Assembly: GCA_963707445.1 (NCBI GenBank)
Contig: CAVPPW010000002.1
Location: 124,001-188,000 of the forward strand
Direction of reading: 5' to 3'
Origin: JALORV01 sp963707445
GTDB lineage: Bacteria; Pseudomonadota; Gammaproteobacteria; Burkholderiales; Burkholderiaceae_F
Length of the DNA stretch: 64,000 nt
Of the stretch, positions 1 through 9,000 are shown piece after piece. Each line of letters begins with the position of its first letter. Position 1 is the stretch's first letter. The position numbers and the translations under genes are program-made. Below the pieces are notes generated by a model. It was given only the letters and a program-made list of their open reading frames with translations. It was not told the origin of the DNA and made no database searches.

Positions 1-778
1 CGAACGCATCGCAGAAGATCGACCACTGCGTGTCCGAGACGACCGCAAGGAAGATCTGCTCGTCGTTCTTGACGGTGAACACATCGTAGATCGCCCATGC
101 GGCGACGCGGCTCGGCATCGGCGCGGCCGCCTTGCCGGTGACCGAAGCCTGCATCATGTGTTGCGCGACCAGCAGCACGTTGTTCTCGAAGAGCCCGACC
201 TGAACCTGCCGCCCACGGCCGGTCTGCGTGCGCTCATGCAGCGCAGCCAGCGCGCCGATCGCGCCGAACATCCCGCCCATGATGTCGTTGACACTGCTGC
301 CGGCGCGCAGCGGTCGGCCTTCGGGGCCGGTCATGTAGGCGAGGCCGCCCATCATCTGCACGACTTCATCGAGGGCGGTGCGGTGCTCGTACGGGCCGGG
401 CAGGAAGCCCTTGTGCGAGACGTAGATGAGGCCGGGGTTGAGCTTCGACAGGGCCGCATAGTCGAAGCCAAGCTTCGCCATCGTGCCGGACTTGAAGTTT
501 TCGCTGAAGACGTCGGCGGTCGCGATGAGCTTCAGCACGATTTCGTGGCCGCGCGCATCCTTTGTGTCGATCGCCAGGCTCTTCTTGTTGCGGTTGAACA
601 TCGGGAAGAAGCCGGCACCCGAGCCCAGCAGCTTGCGCGTGTTGTCGCCGCCGACCGGTTCGACCTTGATCACGTCGGCGCCGAGATCAGCGAGGATCAG
701 TCCGCAGGTCGGACCCATCACCATGTGCGTGAACTCGACCACACGGATGCCGGCAAGCGGCAGCGCAGCCTCAGCCAT
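1..778 (-). CDS. Family III CoA-transferase (CaiB/BaiF), C-terminus cut by window edge
   Basis: Moves CoA from a donor acyl-CoA to a carboxylic acid in the cytoplasm. About 259 codons lie in the window; the family is usually near 400, so the C-terminal third is outside. The N-terminus shows the family pattern: a GIRVVEF strand, then a glycine-rich GPTCG...LADLGADVIKVEP stretch (residues ~22-41) and the FNRNKKS motif (~61-67). Asp165 in SSVND aligns with the catalytic aspartate of formyl-CoA transferase. The ATG at 776-778 lies inside the end of the HMG-CoA-lyase-family gene (8 bp overlap), so the two are translationally coupled. Substrate is unknown; the neighbour suggests it makes the acyl-CoA that the lyase cleaves. 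Confidence 0.88.
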   Translation of the reverse strand, partial: MAEAALPLAGIRVVEFTHMVMGPTCGLILADLGADVIKVEPVGGDNTRKLLGSGAGFFPMFNRNKKSLAIDTKDARGHEIVLKLIATADVFSENFKSGTMAKLGFDYAALSKLNPGLIYVSHKGFLPGPYEHRTALDEVVQMMGGLAYMTGPEGRPLRAGSSVNDIMGGMFGAIGALAALHERTQTGRGRQVQVGLFENNVLLVAQHMMQASVTGKAAAPMPSRVAAWAIYDVFTVKNDEQIFLAVVSDTQWSIFCDAF

Positions 779-1703
779 GCGCACCCCGCGTGGCAGGGAC
801 GAAGTCGCGCGGCAGCCCTGCCTCCGGCGTCATGCCGTAGATCGACTCGCCCGGCAGTCCCGCCTGCAGCGGTGCACGCGCTGCGATGAGCTTTTCCAGA
901 TCGATGCCGGTGGCGACACCCATCGCCTCGAACATGAACACCAGATCCTCGGTGACGACGTTGCCCGATGCGCCCGGCGCATACGGGCAGCCGCCGAGGC
1001 CGCCGAGCGAGGCGTCGAAGGTCCGCACGCCGACGTCCCAGGCCGCGAGGCAGTTCGCCAGCCCCAGTCCGCGCGTGTTGTGCATGTGGGCCGCACCGGT
1101 GCGCTCGCCGATTTCGGCGCGGACGCGGTGAAACAGCCGTCGTACCTGCGCCGGATTGGCCATGCCGGTCGTATCCGAAAGGCCGACTTCATCCGCTCCG
1201 GCCGCAGCGACTTGCGCGGCGAGCCAGACGACGTCGTCGGCCGGCACTTCGCCCTGCAGCGTGCAGCCGAACGCGGTCGAAATCCCGACCTCGACACCGA
1301 CCCTGGATGCGCGCGCATCGCGCAGCTCGACGATGGCACGCACCTCGTCAACCATCTGCTCGCGCGTCCTGCGCACATTGGCAAGCGAATGCGCCGCGCT
1401 CGCCGATACCGGGATGGTGATCTTGTGTACTCCGGCATCGATGGCGGCTTCAGCACCTTTCACGTTCGGCACCAATGCCATCACCGTCCATCCCGGCAGC
1501 GCGACCGCGTGCCGCACGACGTCGGCGGCGTCAGCCATCTGCGGCAGCAGTTTCGCCGGCACGAACGACGCGACCTCGATCTCGCGCAGGCCGGCCGCAT
1601 GCAGGCCGTCGATCCACGCGAACTTGGCCGCAGTCGGCATCGTCCGTGCGACGCTCTGCAGTCCGTCGCGCGGGCCGACTTCGCTGATCAGTACGTCGGG
1701 CAT
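771..1703 (-). CDS. HMG-CoA lyase family protein (DRE-TIM metallolyase)
   Basis: Intact, 310 aa, normal for the family. Members cleave a 3-hydroxyacyl-CoA into acetyl-CoA and a keto acid with a divalent metal. Visible signatures are EVGPRDGLQ (residues 8-16, the Arg-Asp pair), the metal-binding HMHN (206-209) and the catalytic-cysteine loop GGCPYAPGASGN with Cys239. These fit HMG-CoA lyase better than isopropylmalate or citramalate synthases. Genes of this type next to a CaiB transferase often act on substrates other than HMG-CoA, so the true substrate is open. It follows the iclR-type gene on the same strand after about 36 bp and overlaps the CoA-transferase start. Confidence 0.9.
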   Translation of the reverse strand: MPDVLISEVGPRDGLQSVARTMPTAAKFAWIDGLHAAGLREIEVASFVPAKLLPQMADAADVVRHAVALPGWTVMALVPNVKGAEAAIDAGVHKITIPVSASAAHSLANVRRTREQMVDEVRAIVELRDARASRVGVEVGISTAFGCTLQGEVPADDVVWLAAQVAAAGADEVGLSDTTGMANPAQVRRLFHRVRAEIGERTGAAHMHNTRGLGLANCLAAWDVGVRTFDASLGGLGGCPYAPGASGNVVTEDLVFMFEAMGVATGIDLEKLIAARAPLQAGLPGESIYGMTPEAGLPRDFVPATRGAHG

Positions 1704-1739
1704 TGATGCACTTTGGCCAATGAGATGCGGCTGCGCTAC

Positions 1740-2528
1740 TCAAGCTGCAGCTGCGCGCTTAAACAGCGGCGACAGGCTGCTCGCCGCGCCCACGTCCGCC
1801 ACGGTTCGCAGCAGCGCAGGTCCAAGACTCATCATGCGCTTTTCGGTGAGCCGAATCAGCGGTCCTGCAATGGTAATGACACCAATCGCCTCACCGTCGC
1901 GTTTCCGCACCACCGCGGCCATTGCACTCATCCCCGGAGCGAACACCTCGATGATCATGCTGAACCCGCGTTTGCGGGCGGATCGCAGGTAAGCCAGCAA
2001 GGCTTTCGCAGTCGTCGGCGCATTCGGTCCAAAATCCTGCGGCTTTCCGAAGCCCTGGCGCCCGACGACGGCGAGCGCTTCCTCGTCCGACAGGGTCGCG
2101 AGCCACGCATGGCCCGCGGCGCTGCACGAGAGCCTGACCGACAAGCCCATATCGGGGTCGTATCGCAGGCCGCGGGTCGCTCCCTGTGCTTTGCCCACGA
2201 AAGTCAGGCTTTCACCGTCGAGCACGCCCAGGCGAACGAGTTCGCCGGACTCCTCCGCCAACCGGTCGAGCATCGGCTGCGCAATGTCAACCACGCCTGC
2301 ATTGCTCAGAAAGCCCAGCCCAAGCGACACCAGCTTCATGGTCAGGAAGTAGTCGCCTTGCTCGCGTGACTGCTTGATGTAGCCGGCTTCGCAAAGTGCC
2401 GTGAGCAGCCGGTGGGTGGCACTCAGCGGCAACCTGAGCTTGGTCGAGACGGAGGACAAGGCGCACCCCTCGGGGTGAGCTGCTAGCAACTCCAGAATCC
2501 GCAAACTTCTATCAAGAGCGGCACTCAT
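1740..2528 (-). CDS. IclR-family transcriptional regulator
   Basis: 262 aa, intact. The N-terminal winged helix-turn-helix spans about residues 1-65 (LDRSLRILELLAAHPEG, then a recognition region around LRLPLSATHRLLTALCEAGY); the C-terminal effector domain runs from about 75 to the end. I use the ATG at 2526-2528, because MSAALDRSLRILELL matches the usual IclR start; an upstream in-frame ATG at 2654 would add 42 unrelated residues and run across the operator. It is divergent from the TRAP operon and cotranscribed with the lyase and CoA-transferase, so it probably regulates both arms. The effector is likely the imported acid or a breakdown product (inference). Confidence 0.92.
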   Translation of the reverse strand: MSAALDRSLRILELLAAHPEGCALSSVSTKLRLPLSATHRLLTALCEAGYIKQSREQGDYFLTMKLVSLGLGFLSNAGVVDIAQPMLDRLAEESGELVRLGVLDGESLTFVGKAQGATRGLRYDPDMGLSVRLSCSAAGHAWLATLSDEEALAVVGRQGFGKPQDFGPNAPTTAKALLAYLRSARKRGFSMIIEVFAPGMSAMAAVVRKRDGEAIGVITIAGPLIRLTEKRMMSLGPALLRTVADVGAASSLSPLFKRAAAA

Positions 2529-2586
2529 CTTCGGTCGGGATCTCCACAGGCATTCGAACGCGGCGCAAAGGCTAGCGCCAGGACTA

Positions 2587-2616
2587 TTGCGCAATTCCGG
2601 AAATGATGCGCATAAT
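2587..2616 (+). promoter_or_regulatory. Candidate sigma70 promoter of the TRAP/catabolic operon
   Basis: TTGCGC (2587-2592) and CATAAT (2611-2616) are separated by 18 bp. The predicted transcription start, around 2622-2625, would fall inside the palindrome at 2620-2638, the arrangement expected for repression. The -35 box lies within a 10-bp palindrome, ATTGCGCAAT (2586-2595). Pattern match only. Confidence 0.5.
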
Positions 2617-2619
2617 GAT

Positions 2620-2638
2620 ATTGGAAAGTGTTTCCAAT
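2620..2638. promoter_or_regulatory. Probable IclR-type operator palindrome
   Basis: Perfect inverted repeat ATTGGAAA-GTG-TTTCCAAT, 8-bp arms and a 3-bp spacer, between the divergent iclR-type gene and dctP. The E. coli IclR consensus as I recall it, TGGAAAT-N-ATTTCCA, has the same TGGAAA/TTTCCA arms at the same spacing. A further TTTCC follows at 2639-2643. It lies just downstream of the candidate -10 box. Binding by this particular regulator is inferred from position and motif. Confidence 0.68.
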
Positions 2639-2692
2639 TTCCAAATGTCGGCACTTTCCGATCCCTACAGATTGGACACCAGGAGACTTCCC

Positions 2693-3700
2693 ATGAAGGC
2701 GTTGCGTTGGACGCTGGCCGTCGCCAGCCTTGTTGCGATGGTGTGGGCGCCAGCGTCGGCCCAGGAGATTCAGGAACGAACGATCAAGTTCGGACATCTC
2801 AACAACACCGATCATCCTGTCAGCATGGGTGTGAAGCGCTTCGCCGAACTCGTGGCAGCGAAGAGCGGCGGCAAGTTGAAGGTTCAGGAGTTCCCGTCGT
2901 CGACGCTTGGCAACGAGATGCAGCAGCAGTCGGCATTGCAGGGCGGGGTCCAGGAGATGTCGGCGCCGGCGACGACCTCGCTGGCAGGCATCGTCAAGGA
3001 ATTCGGCCTGATCGACTTTCCGTTCTCGATCAGCACCTATGCGCAGGCCGACGCACTGCTCGACGGTCCGCTGGGCCAAACTCTGATTGAAAGACTGTCG
3101 GAGAAGGGTCTAACGGCGCTCGGTTATTGGGATCTCGGATTCCGCAACGTGACGAACAGCCGGCGCCCGATCGCGAAGGCAGAAGACCTTGACGGTCTGA
3201 AGCTCCGGGTGATCCCGAACCCGGTGTTCCTCGAGACATTCAAAGCCTTCAAGGCGAACCCGGTTCCGATGCCCTTTACTGAGCTTTACGGTGCGCTGGA
3301 ATCAAAGGCCGTCGACGGCCAGGAGAATCCGTTCGCCGTCATCCTGTCCAATAAGTTCTTCGAAGTGCAGAAGTTCGTCAGCGCGACCAACCACGTCTAT
3401 GCCGCGAATATCATCCTCGTGAGCAAGCGATTCTGGGACAAGCTTTCGCCCGCCGAACAGAAGATCATGCTGGACGCCGCCAACGAATCGCGCAGCTATC
3501 AGCGCCAGGCCAGCCGTGCCGCCGCACAAAAAGCGGTTTCCGAGCTGCAGGCGAAGGGAATGCAATTCAACGAGGTGGCACCGGCGGAACAAGCTCGCAT
3601 GGCCCAAGTCGCCAAGCCCGTCACCGATAAGTTTGCAGCGACCTACGACCCGGCGATCGTCAAGCTCTACAACGAGCAACTTGCCAGTAGCCGCCGTTAA
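2693..3700 (+). CDS. dctP: TRAP transporter periplasmic substrate-binding protein (DctP family)
   Basis: 335 aa, intact. Binds an organic acid in the periplasm and delivers it to the DctQM membrane complex. The start is the ATG at 2693, preceded by AGGAG at 2681-2685 and followed by a signal peptide (MKALRW, hydrophobic core, cleavage after ASA near residue 23). The mature protein begins ERTIKFGHLNN, typical of DctP, and contains the family signature region LKLRVIPNPVFLETFKAF...PMPFTELYGALESKAVDGQENP (split here), with the conserved Arg that pairs with a substrate carboxylate. First gene of the dctP-dctQ-dctM-ALDH-TPP enzyme operon. The ligand cannot be read from sequence; a small carboxylate, probably a 2-oxo or hydroxy acid, is likely from the neighbours. 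Confidence 0.93.
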   Translation: MKALRWTLAVASLVAMVWAPASAQEIQERTIKFGHLNNTDHPVSMGVKRFAELVAAKSGGKLKVQEFPSSTLGNEMQQQSALQGGVQEMSAPATTSLAGIVKEFGLIDFPFSISTYAQADALLDGPLGQTLIERLSEKGLTALGYWDLGFRNVTNSRRPIAKAEDLDGLKLRVIPNPVFLETFKAFKANPVPMPFTELYGALESKAVDGQENPFAVILSNKFFEVQKFVSATNHVYAANIILVSKRFWDKLSPAEQKIMLDAANESRSYQRQASRAAAQKAVSELQAKGMQFNEVAPAEQARMAQVAKPVTDKFAATYDPAIVKLYNEQLASSRR

Positions 3701-3782
3701 CCTTTGCTAAGGGCGGCGGTCGTATCACCCGCCCCCAGCTGCTGGTCGTTCTCCGTTGTGCGCCTGGCCAGAGGAAGCCGCC

Positions 3783-4296
3783 TTGAACAAGCTACTTCGC
3801 CATTACACGAGGGCACTCGAAGCAGTCATGGCGCTGGGCCTCGCTTTGATGGTTGTGCTCGTCTTCGGCAACGTTGTGCTGCGCTATCTGTTCGATTCCG
3901 GAATTACGGTTTCTGAAGAGCTATCTCGCTGGATCTTTATATGGGTGACGTTCCTGGGGGCGATCGTTGCAATGCGCGAGCACGCCCACCTGGGAACTGA
4001 CGCGCTGGTCAGCCGGCTTCCACGCGCCGGCAAGGTCGCATGCCTCGTCGTCCGGCTATGTGCTGATGATCGGAACTTGCGTCCTGCTGCTCAGTGGTTC
4101 GATTGAACAGACGCAGATCAACTGGAATGTGTCGGCGCCATCGAGCGGCGCATCGGTAGCCATCTTCTATGCGAGCGGCATCGTTTTCGCCGTTTCGGCA
4201 ATTCTGATCATGCTGAACGATCTATTCAGGTTGGCAACCGGAAAAGTCGCGACCAAGGATCTCGTGATCGTGCGTGAATCCGAGGAAGAGTTGTGA
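3783..4296 (+). CDS. dctQ: TRAP transporter small membrane subunit (DctQ family), one frameshift
   Basis: About 170 aa with four membrane segments; it supports the large DctM subunit in Na+-driven uptake. The first frame gives two helices, with the DctQ-type FGNVVLRYLFDSGITVSEELSRW split across the end of TM1 and the loop to TM2 (20-residue limit: VVLRYLFDSGITVSEELSRW). The second half (SGYVLMIGTCVLLLSG onward) is one frame over, with the switch near 4040-4060, consistent with one extra base. I favour the TTG at 3783, which has a GAGGAA ribosome site about 8 bp upstream; the ATG at 3756 would add 9 residues. The stop overlaps the GTG of dctM (GTGA). Confidence 0.85.
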
Positions 4297-5570
4297 CGAT
4301 CCTCGTCTTCCTCGGTTCACTGCTGGGTGCGATGGCACTCGGTATCCCTATCGCATTCGCGCTGCTGATCTGCGGTGTGGCCCTCATGTGGCACCTGGCG
4401 CTCTTCGATCCGCAGATCCTTGCGCAAAACCTGATCAATGGCGCCGACAGCTACCCGCTGCTTGCCGTTCCGTTCTTCATGCTGGCTGGCGAGATCATGA
4501 ATGTGGGCGGCCTGTCGCGACGAATCGTCAACTTGGCGCTGGCTGTCGTCGGGCACATTCGAGGGGGCCTCGGATACGTCACCATCATCGCGGCGTGTCT
4601 GTTGGCGGCATTGTCCGGTTCCGCGATGGCGGACGCGGCGGCACTGACAGCCCTCCTGCTTCCAATGATGGTGGCCGCAGGGCACGACAAGTCCCGCTCC
4701 GCCGGGTTGATCGCGTCGGCAGGGATCATCGCGCCGGTCATCCCACCCAGCATCGGGTTCGTCGTCTTCGGCGTGGCTGCGAACGTCTCCATCTCGAAAC
4801 TGTTCATGGCCGGCATCGTCCCTGGTTTGATGCTCGGCGCGTCGCTGTGGATTACCTGGTGGTGGCTGGCGCGGCGGGAAAATTCCTCGCCACCGGCACG
4901 CAAGAGTCTTGCGGATGTGTTGACCGCTCTTCGTCAGGCGTCGTGGGCACTCGTACTGCCGTTCATCATCATTGTCGGCTTGAAGATGGGCGTCTTCACG
5001 CCGACCGAAGCGGCGGTCGTCGCGGCTGTGTACGCACTCTTTGTCACGACTGTCGTGCATCGGGAATTGAAGTTGTCACAACTCTATCGGGTGTTTGTTG
5101 CCTCGGCCAAGACCAGCGCAATCGTGATGTTCCTGGTAGCGGCTTCCATGGTCAGCGCGTGGCTGATCACCGTGGCTGGCTTGCCTGCTCTTGTCGTCGG
5201 CCTGGTCGCGCCGCTCATGGACAGCCCGACCCTCCTGCTGCTGGCGCTCATGCTGCTCGTGATGGCCGTTGGTACAGCGATGGACATGGCTCCCACGATT
5301 CTGATTCTTACTCCGGTTCTGATGCCCGTTGTCAAGGCCGCGGGCATCGACCCCGTTTACTTCGGCGTGCTTTTCATGATCAACAACGCGATCGGACTGA
5401 TTACGCCGCCGGTCGGGACCGTGCTGAACACGGTGGCCGGCGTCGGTCGCATCAGCGTCGATGCCGTCACACGCGGTGTCATGCCTTTCATGGTGGCGCA
5501 GTTCATCCTGCTGCTGCTTCTGACCTTGTTTCCAAAGCTCGTGCTCGTGCCAGCAAGCTGGTTCTACTGA
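4293..5570 (+). CDS. dctM: TRAP transporter large membrane subunit (DctM family)
   Basis: 425 aa, intact, with about 12 hydrophobic segments. It is the transport channel of the tripartite carrier. Family features include SGSAMADAAALTALLLPMM (residues ~109-127), the PPSIGFVVFGVAAN region near 150, and in the second half DMAPTILILTPVLMPV followed by INNAIGLITPPVGTVLN. The start is GTG at 4293, overlapping the dctQ stop, the usual coupling in TRAP operons. About 50 bp separate it from the aldehyde dehydrogenase, so the uptake and metabolic genes are probably one transcript. Confidence 0.94.
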   Translation: MTILVFLGSLLGAMALGIPIAFALLICGVALMWHLALFDPQILAQNLINGADSYPLLAVPFFMLAGEIMNVGGLSRRIVNLALAVVGHIRGGLGYVTIIAACLLAALSGSAMADAAALTALLLPMMVAAGHDKSRSAGLIASAGIIAPVIPPSIGFVVFGVAANVSISKLFMAGIVPGLMLGASLWITWWWLARRENSSPPARKSLADVLTALRQASWALVLPFIIIVGLKMGVFTPTEAAVVAAVYALFVTTVVHRELKLSQLYRVFVASAKTSAIVMFLVAASMVSAWLITVAGLPALVVGLVAPLMDSPTLLLLALMLLVMAVGTAMDMAPTILILTPVLMPVVKAAGIDPVYFGVLFMINNAIGLITPPVGTVLNTVAGVGRISVDAVTRGVMPFMVAQFILLLLLTLFPKLVLVPASWFY

Positions 5571-5621
5571 CCGTTCACTCTCTACCCGCGCCCCCAGACA
5601 TTCAACTGATCGCATCAATCC

Positions 5622-7114
5622 ATGGCTTCAGAAGCAGCACTACCCAAGTTCACGCACTACATCGATGGTGAGCGCGTCGAACCGGTTTCCGGACGGTACT
5701 TACCGACGGACGATCCCTTCAGCGGCCAGACATGGGCGCATGTTGCTCGAGGCGACGCGGAGGACGTCAAGCGCGCAGTCGAGTCGGCACAGCCGGGCAT
5801 TCGAGTCCGGTGCCTGGCCGGAGATGACGGCCACGCAGCGCGGCCACGCCCTCTGGAAACTGGGGGAAGCGGTCGCGGCCAATGCGGGGCGCCTCGCCGA
5901 GATCGAGCAGCGCGACAACGGCAAGCTGTCGACCGAGGTGACCGCGCAGGTCAAGTACATGGGCGACTATTTCAAGTACTACGCCGGCCTGACCGACAAG
6001 GTCCAAAGCTCGGTCATTCCAACCGACAAGAAAGGCGTCTTCGCCTATACGCAAGTACGAACCGAAGGGCGTGGTGGCGATCATCACGCCCTGGAACTCG
6101 CCGCTGACATTGACCAGTTGGAAATTGGCGCCAGCGCTCGCCGCCGGGTGCACGGCGGTCGTCAAGCCGTCGGAGTTCACGTCCGCGTCGATGATCGAAC
6201 TGGCGGCGCTCTTTTCCGAGGCGGGCTTCCCGAAAGGCGTCGTCAACGTGGTCACGGGACTCGGACCCGAGGTCGGCGAGCCGCTGGTCACGCATCCATG
6301 GGTTCGTCACGTCGGCTTTACCGGCGGCGGTGCGGCGGGTCGAAAGATCTATGAGCTTGCCGCGCGCGGACTGAAGACCGTCACGCTCGAACTGGGAGGC
6401 AAGTCTCCCAATATCGTCTTCGACGACGCCGACTTCGACCGTGCCGTGAAGGGCGTGGTCTCCGGCATCTTCGCGGCGTCCGGACAGAGCTGCCAGGCGG
6501 GCTCGAGGCTCCTGTTGCAGCGTTCGATTCACGACGATTTCGTCGCTCGACTCGTTGAGTTTGTGCGCACTGCGAAGCTCGGCGATCCGTCGCTGCCTGA
6601 AACGCAGATCGGGCCGATTTCGACTCGGCCGCAGTTCGAGAAGATTCTTTCCTATATCGAGATCGCCAAGAAGGAAGGCGCCACGTGCGTGCTCGGCGGT
6701 CGGAGCCGGCCGGATCTCGGCGCTGGCCAGTTCATCGAGCCCACGATTTTCACCGGCGTGCGCAACGACATGCGTATCGCCCAGGAAGAAGTGTTCGGCC
6801 CGGTTCTGTCGGTCATTCCCTTTGAAGACGAAGCCGATGCGATCCGCATCGGGAACGACATCGATTTCGGTCTCGCGGCGGCGGTGTGGACGCGCGATCT
6901 CAAGCGCGCGATGTTGATGACCGACAAGCTCAAGGCCGGGACGGTCTGGGTCAACAACTACCGCGCGACCAGCTTCACGTCGCCGTTCGGCGGCTACAAG
7001 GAATCGGGCATCGGTCGCGAGTCGGGGGTCGAGGCCATCAAGGATTACCTCCAGGTCAAGACGGTCTGGCTGTCCTCCGACCTCGATGTTCCGAACCCGT
7101 TTATCCGACGCTGA
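5622..7114 (+). CDS. Aldehyde dehydrogenase (NAD(P)+), two frameshifts
   Basis: Reconstructs to about 496 aa, normal for the superfamily; oxidises an aldehyde to the acid. Three reading frames join in order. The first ends near 5795 (an extra C in ACAGCCGGGC fits), the second near 6053 (an extra A in ACGCAAGTAC fits), and the third runs to 7114. The last segment carries the cofactor region ITPWNSPL, the general base Glu in ELGGKSP and the nucleophile Cys in GQSCQAGSR, followed by EEVFGPVLSV and the C-terminal FGGYKESGIGRE. All catalytic parts are present, so I take it as functional. It precedes the TPP enzyme by about 60 bp and may oxidise the aldehyde that enzyme makes. Confidence 0.9.
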
Positions 7115-7176
7115 TGTCGCGTGATTGCAATGCATCGACGCGCGGACCCCGATTACAGATCTGAAGCGGAGCTCCT

Positions 7177-8937
7177 ATGCAGGAACTGATTTCGAAGCAA
7201 CTGGTGAAGTACCTCGTCGACCGAGGAGTGGAATACATCTTTGGCCTTTGCGGACATACCAACATCGCCGTGCTGGCCGAACTCGAGGGCACGCCCCTGA
7301 AGTTCATCAACACGCGACATGAACAGATTGCCGCGCACATGGCGGACGGCTACGCAAGGGCCAAGCACACGACGGCGGTCGTCCTGTCGCACCTGGGTCC
7401 GGGCCTGACGAACGCATCAACCGGGGTCGCCAACGCAGCGCTCGACTCCGTTCCGATGGTCGTCATCGCGGGCGATATTCCGAGCTACTACTACGGCAAG
7501 CATCCGCACCAGGAAGTCAATTTGCACGCTGACGCGGCGCAGTCCGAAATCTATCGGCCGTTCGTCAAGCGGGTTTGGCGAGTGGACCGACCGGATCTGT
7601 TCCCCGAGATCCTGCAGAAGGCCTTTCAACTGGCCGAAGAAGGACGTCCGGGTCCCGTACTCGTCTCGGTGCCGATGGACATCTTTTCGCAGAAGATCGA
7701 CACCGCCTTGTTCGAGAGGCTGTCGCATCACACGCGGACCCTGCACAGGCCAACGCTTGATGAAGTCGTCGCCGAGCGCATCGTCAGGATGCTCGCGGGC
7801 GCCAAGCGGCCTTTGCTCTACGCCGGTGGTGGGGTGATCCTGGCCAACGCGGCGACCGAACTCCGCGAGTTCGTCGAGCACATGAGCTTGCCCGTTGGAC
7901 ACAGTCTGATGGGCAAAGGAGTGCTGCCCGACGATCACCCGCTGACCTTAGGCATGTCCGGTTTCTGGGGCACCAAGTTTGTCAACGATCAGTGCCGGGA
8001 AGCCGACGTCGTCCTTGGCGCTGGAACCCGTTTCGCGGAGGCCGACTGCAGTTCGTGGGAGCCGGAGTTCACGTTCAGCTTTCCGCCAACCAAGCTGATC
8101 CATATCGACATCGATTCGAACGAAATCGGACGCAACTTTCCGGCCGAAATCGGTGCCGTTGCGGACTTGAAGCAAGCGCTCATCGTTCTGAATCGCGTCG
8201 CCAAGCGCGTGCTTCCGGCCGGACGCAAGGACGACGAACTCGTCACGCGCATCGCCGCTTACCGGAAATCATTCATCGCCTCCAACGCACAGCACGTTCG
8301 CAACAACGCGTATCCGATGCGGCCAGAGCGGATCCTTGCGGAGGTGAGAGAGGTCCTTCCGCGCGACGCGATCATCACGACCGATGTCGGCTGGAACAAG
8401 AACGGAGTGGGTCAGCAGTTTCCTATTTACACGCCGGGTTCGATTCTGACGCCGGGCGGCTATGCAACGATGGGGTTCGGCGCGCCCGCCGCGCTCGGCG
8501 CCAAGTTGGCAAATCCGGACCGTGTCGTCGTCGCGCTGGTCGGCGATGGCGGATTCGGTCAAAACCCCGCGGTATTGGCGACAGCGGCTGAGGAGAACAT
8601 CGCCGTCGTATGGGTGGTGATGAACAACGGCGCCTACGGCACTATCGCCGGCCTCGAGATGGCGCATTTTGGAACCACGTACGGCACGGTGTTCAAGCGT
8701 GACGGAAAGAACTATTCGCCCGACTTTGCCGCTGTCGCCCGCGCCTTCGGAGTCGACGGCGTGCGTATCGAATCAGCGCAGCAATTCAAGCCCGCTTTCG
8801 AACATGCGGTTTCGTCGGGAAGGCCGGTCGTCATCGATGTCGCGATGATGAACGAGCCCGTTCCGACGGCCGGCCACTGGAACATCAACGAGATCTACTC
8901 GCCGGACAAGGCGGTCTCTCACGTTGCCGTCGCCTAA
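7177..8937 (+). CDS. Thiamine-pyrophosphate-dependent enzyme of the acetolactate synthase/2-oxoacid decarboxylase family
   Basis: 586 aa, intact; cytoplasmic. The N-terminal TPP domain has the conserved Glu49 in RHEQIAAHMADGYAR that activates the cofactor. The central domain (about 195-330) is the FAD/DHAP-like region. The C-terminal TPP-binding motif begins at GDGGFGQNP (about 456) and ends with NN near 485, the classical GDG-N(26-30)-NN Mg/TPP site. No small regulatory subunit gene follows, so it is unlikely to be the biosynthetic acetolactate synthase. Possible activities are 2-oxoacid decarboxylation, acetolactate or sulfoacetaldehyde-type chemistry, or oxalyl-CoA-like decarboxylation. 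The aldehyde dehydrogenase just upstream favours a decarboxylase releasing an aldehyde. Last gene of the operon. Confidence 0.85.
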   Translation: MQELISKQLVKYLVDRGVEYIFGLCGHTNIAVLAELEGTPLKFINTRHEQIAAHMADGYARAKHTTAVVLSHLGPGLTNASTGVANAALDSVPMVVIAGDIPSYYYGKHPHQEVNLHADAAQSEIYRPFVKRVWRVDRPDLFPEILQKAFQLAEEGRPGPVLVSVPMDIFSQKIDTALFERLSHHTRTLHRPTLDEVVAERIVRMLAGAKRPLLYAGGGVILANAATELREFVEHMSLPVGHSLMGKGVLPDDHPLTLGMSGFWGTKFVNDQCREADVVLGAGTRFAEADCSSWEPEFTFSFPPTKLIHIDIDSNEIGRNFPAEIGAVADLKQALIVLNRVAKRVLPAGRKDDELVTRIAAYRKSFIASNAQHVRNNAYPMRPERILAEVREVLPRDAIITTDVGWNKNGVGQQFPIYTPGSILTPGGYATMGFGAPAALGAKLANPDRVVVALVGDGGFGQNPAVLATAAEENIAVVWVVMNNGAYGTIAGLEMAHFGTTYGTVFKRDGKNYSPDFAAVARAFGVDGVRIESAQQFKPAFEHAVSSGRPVVIDVAMMNEPVPTAGHWNINEIYSPDKAVSHVAVA

Positions 8938-9000
8938 CGAGCGAGTACCCCGCTAAGCGTTGCGTTCCGCCGCGTAGCCGGCACTTCACGGACCATCGCG

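Noticed and set aside
4274..5671. 465-codon frame overlapping dctM
   Set aside because: Same strand, shifted frame, Arg/His/Gly-rich and without family features; dctM in the other frame has all TRAP motifs.
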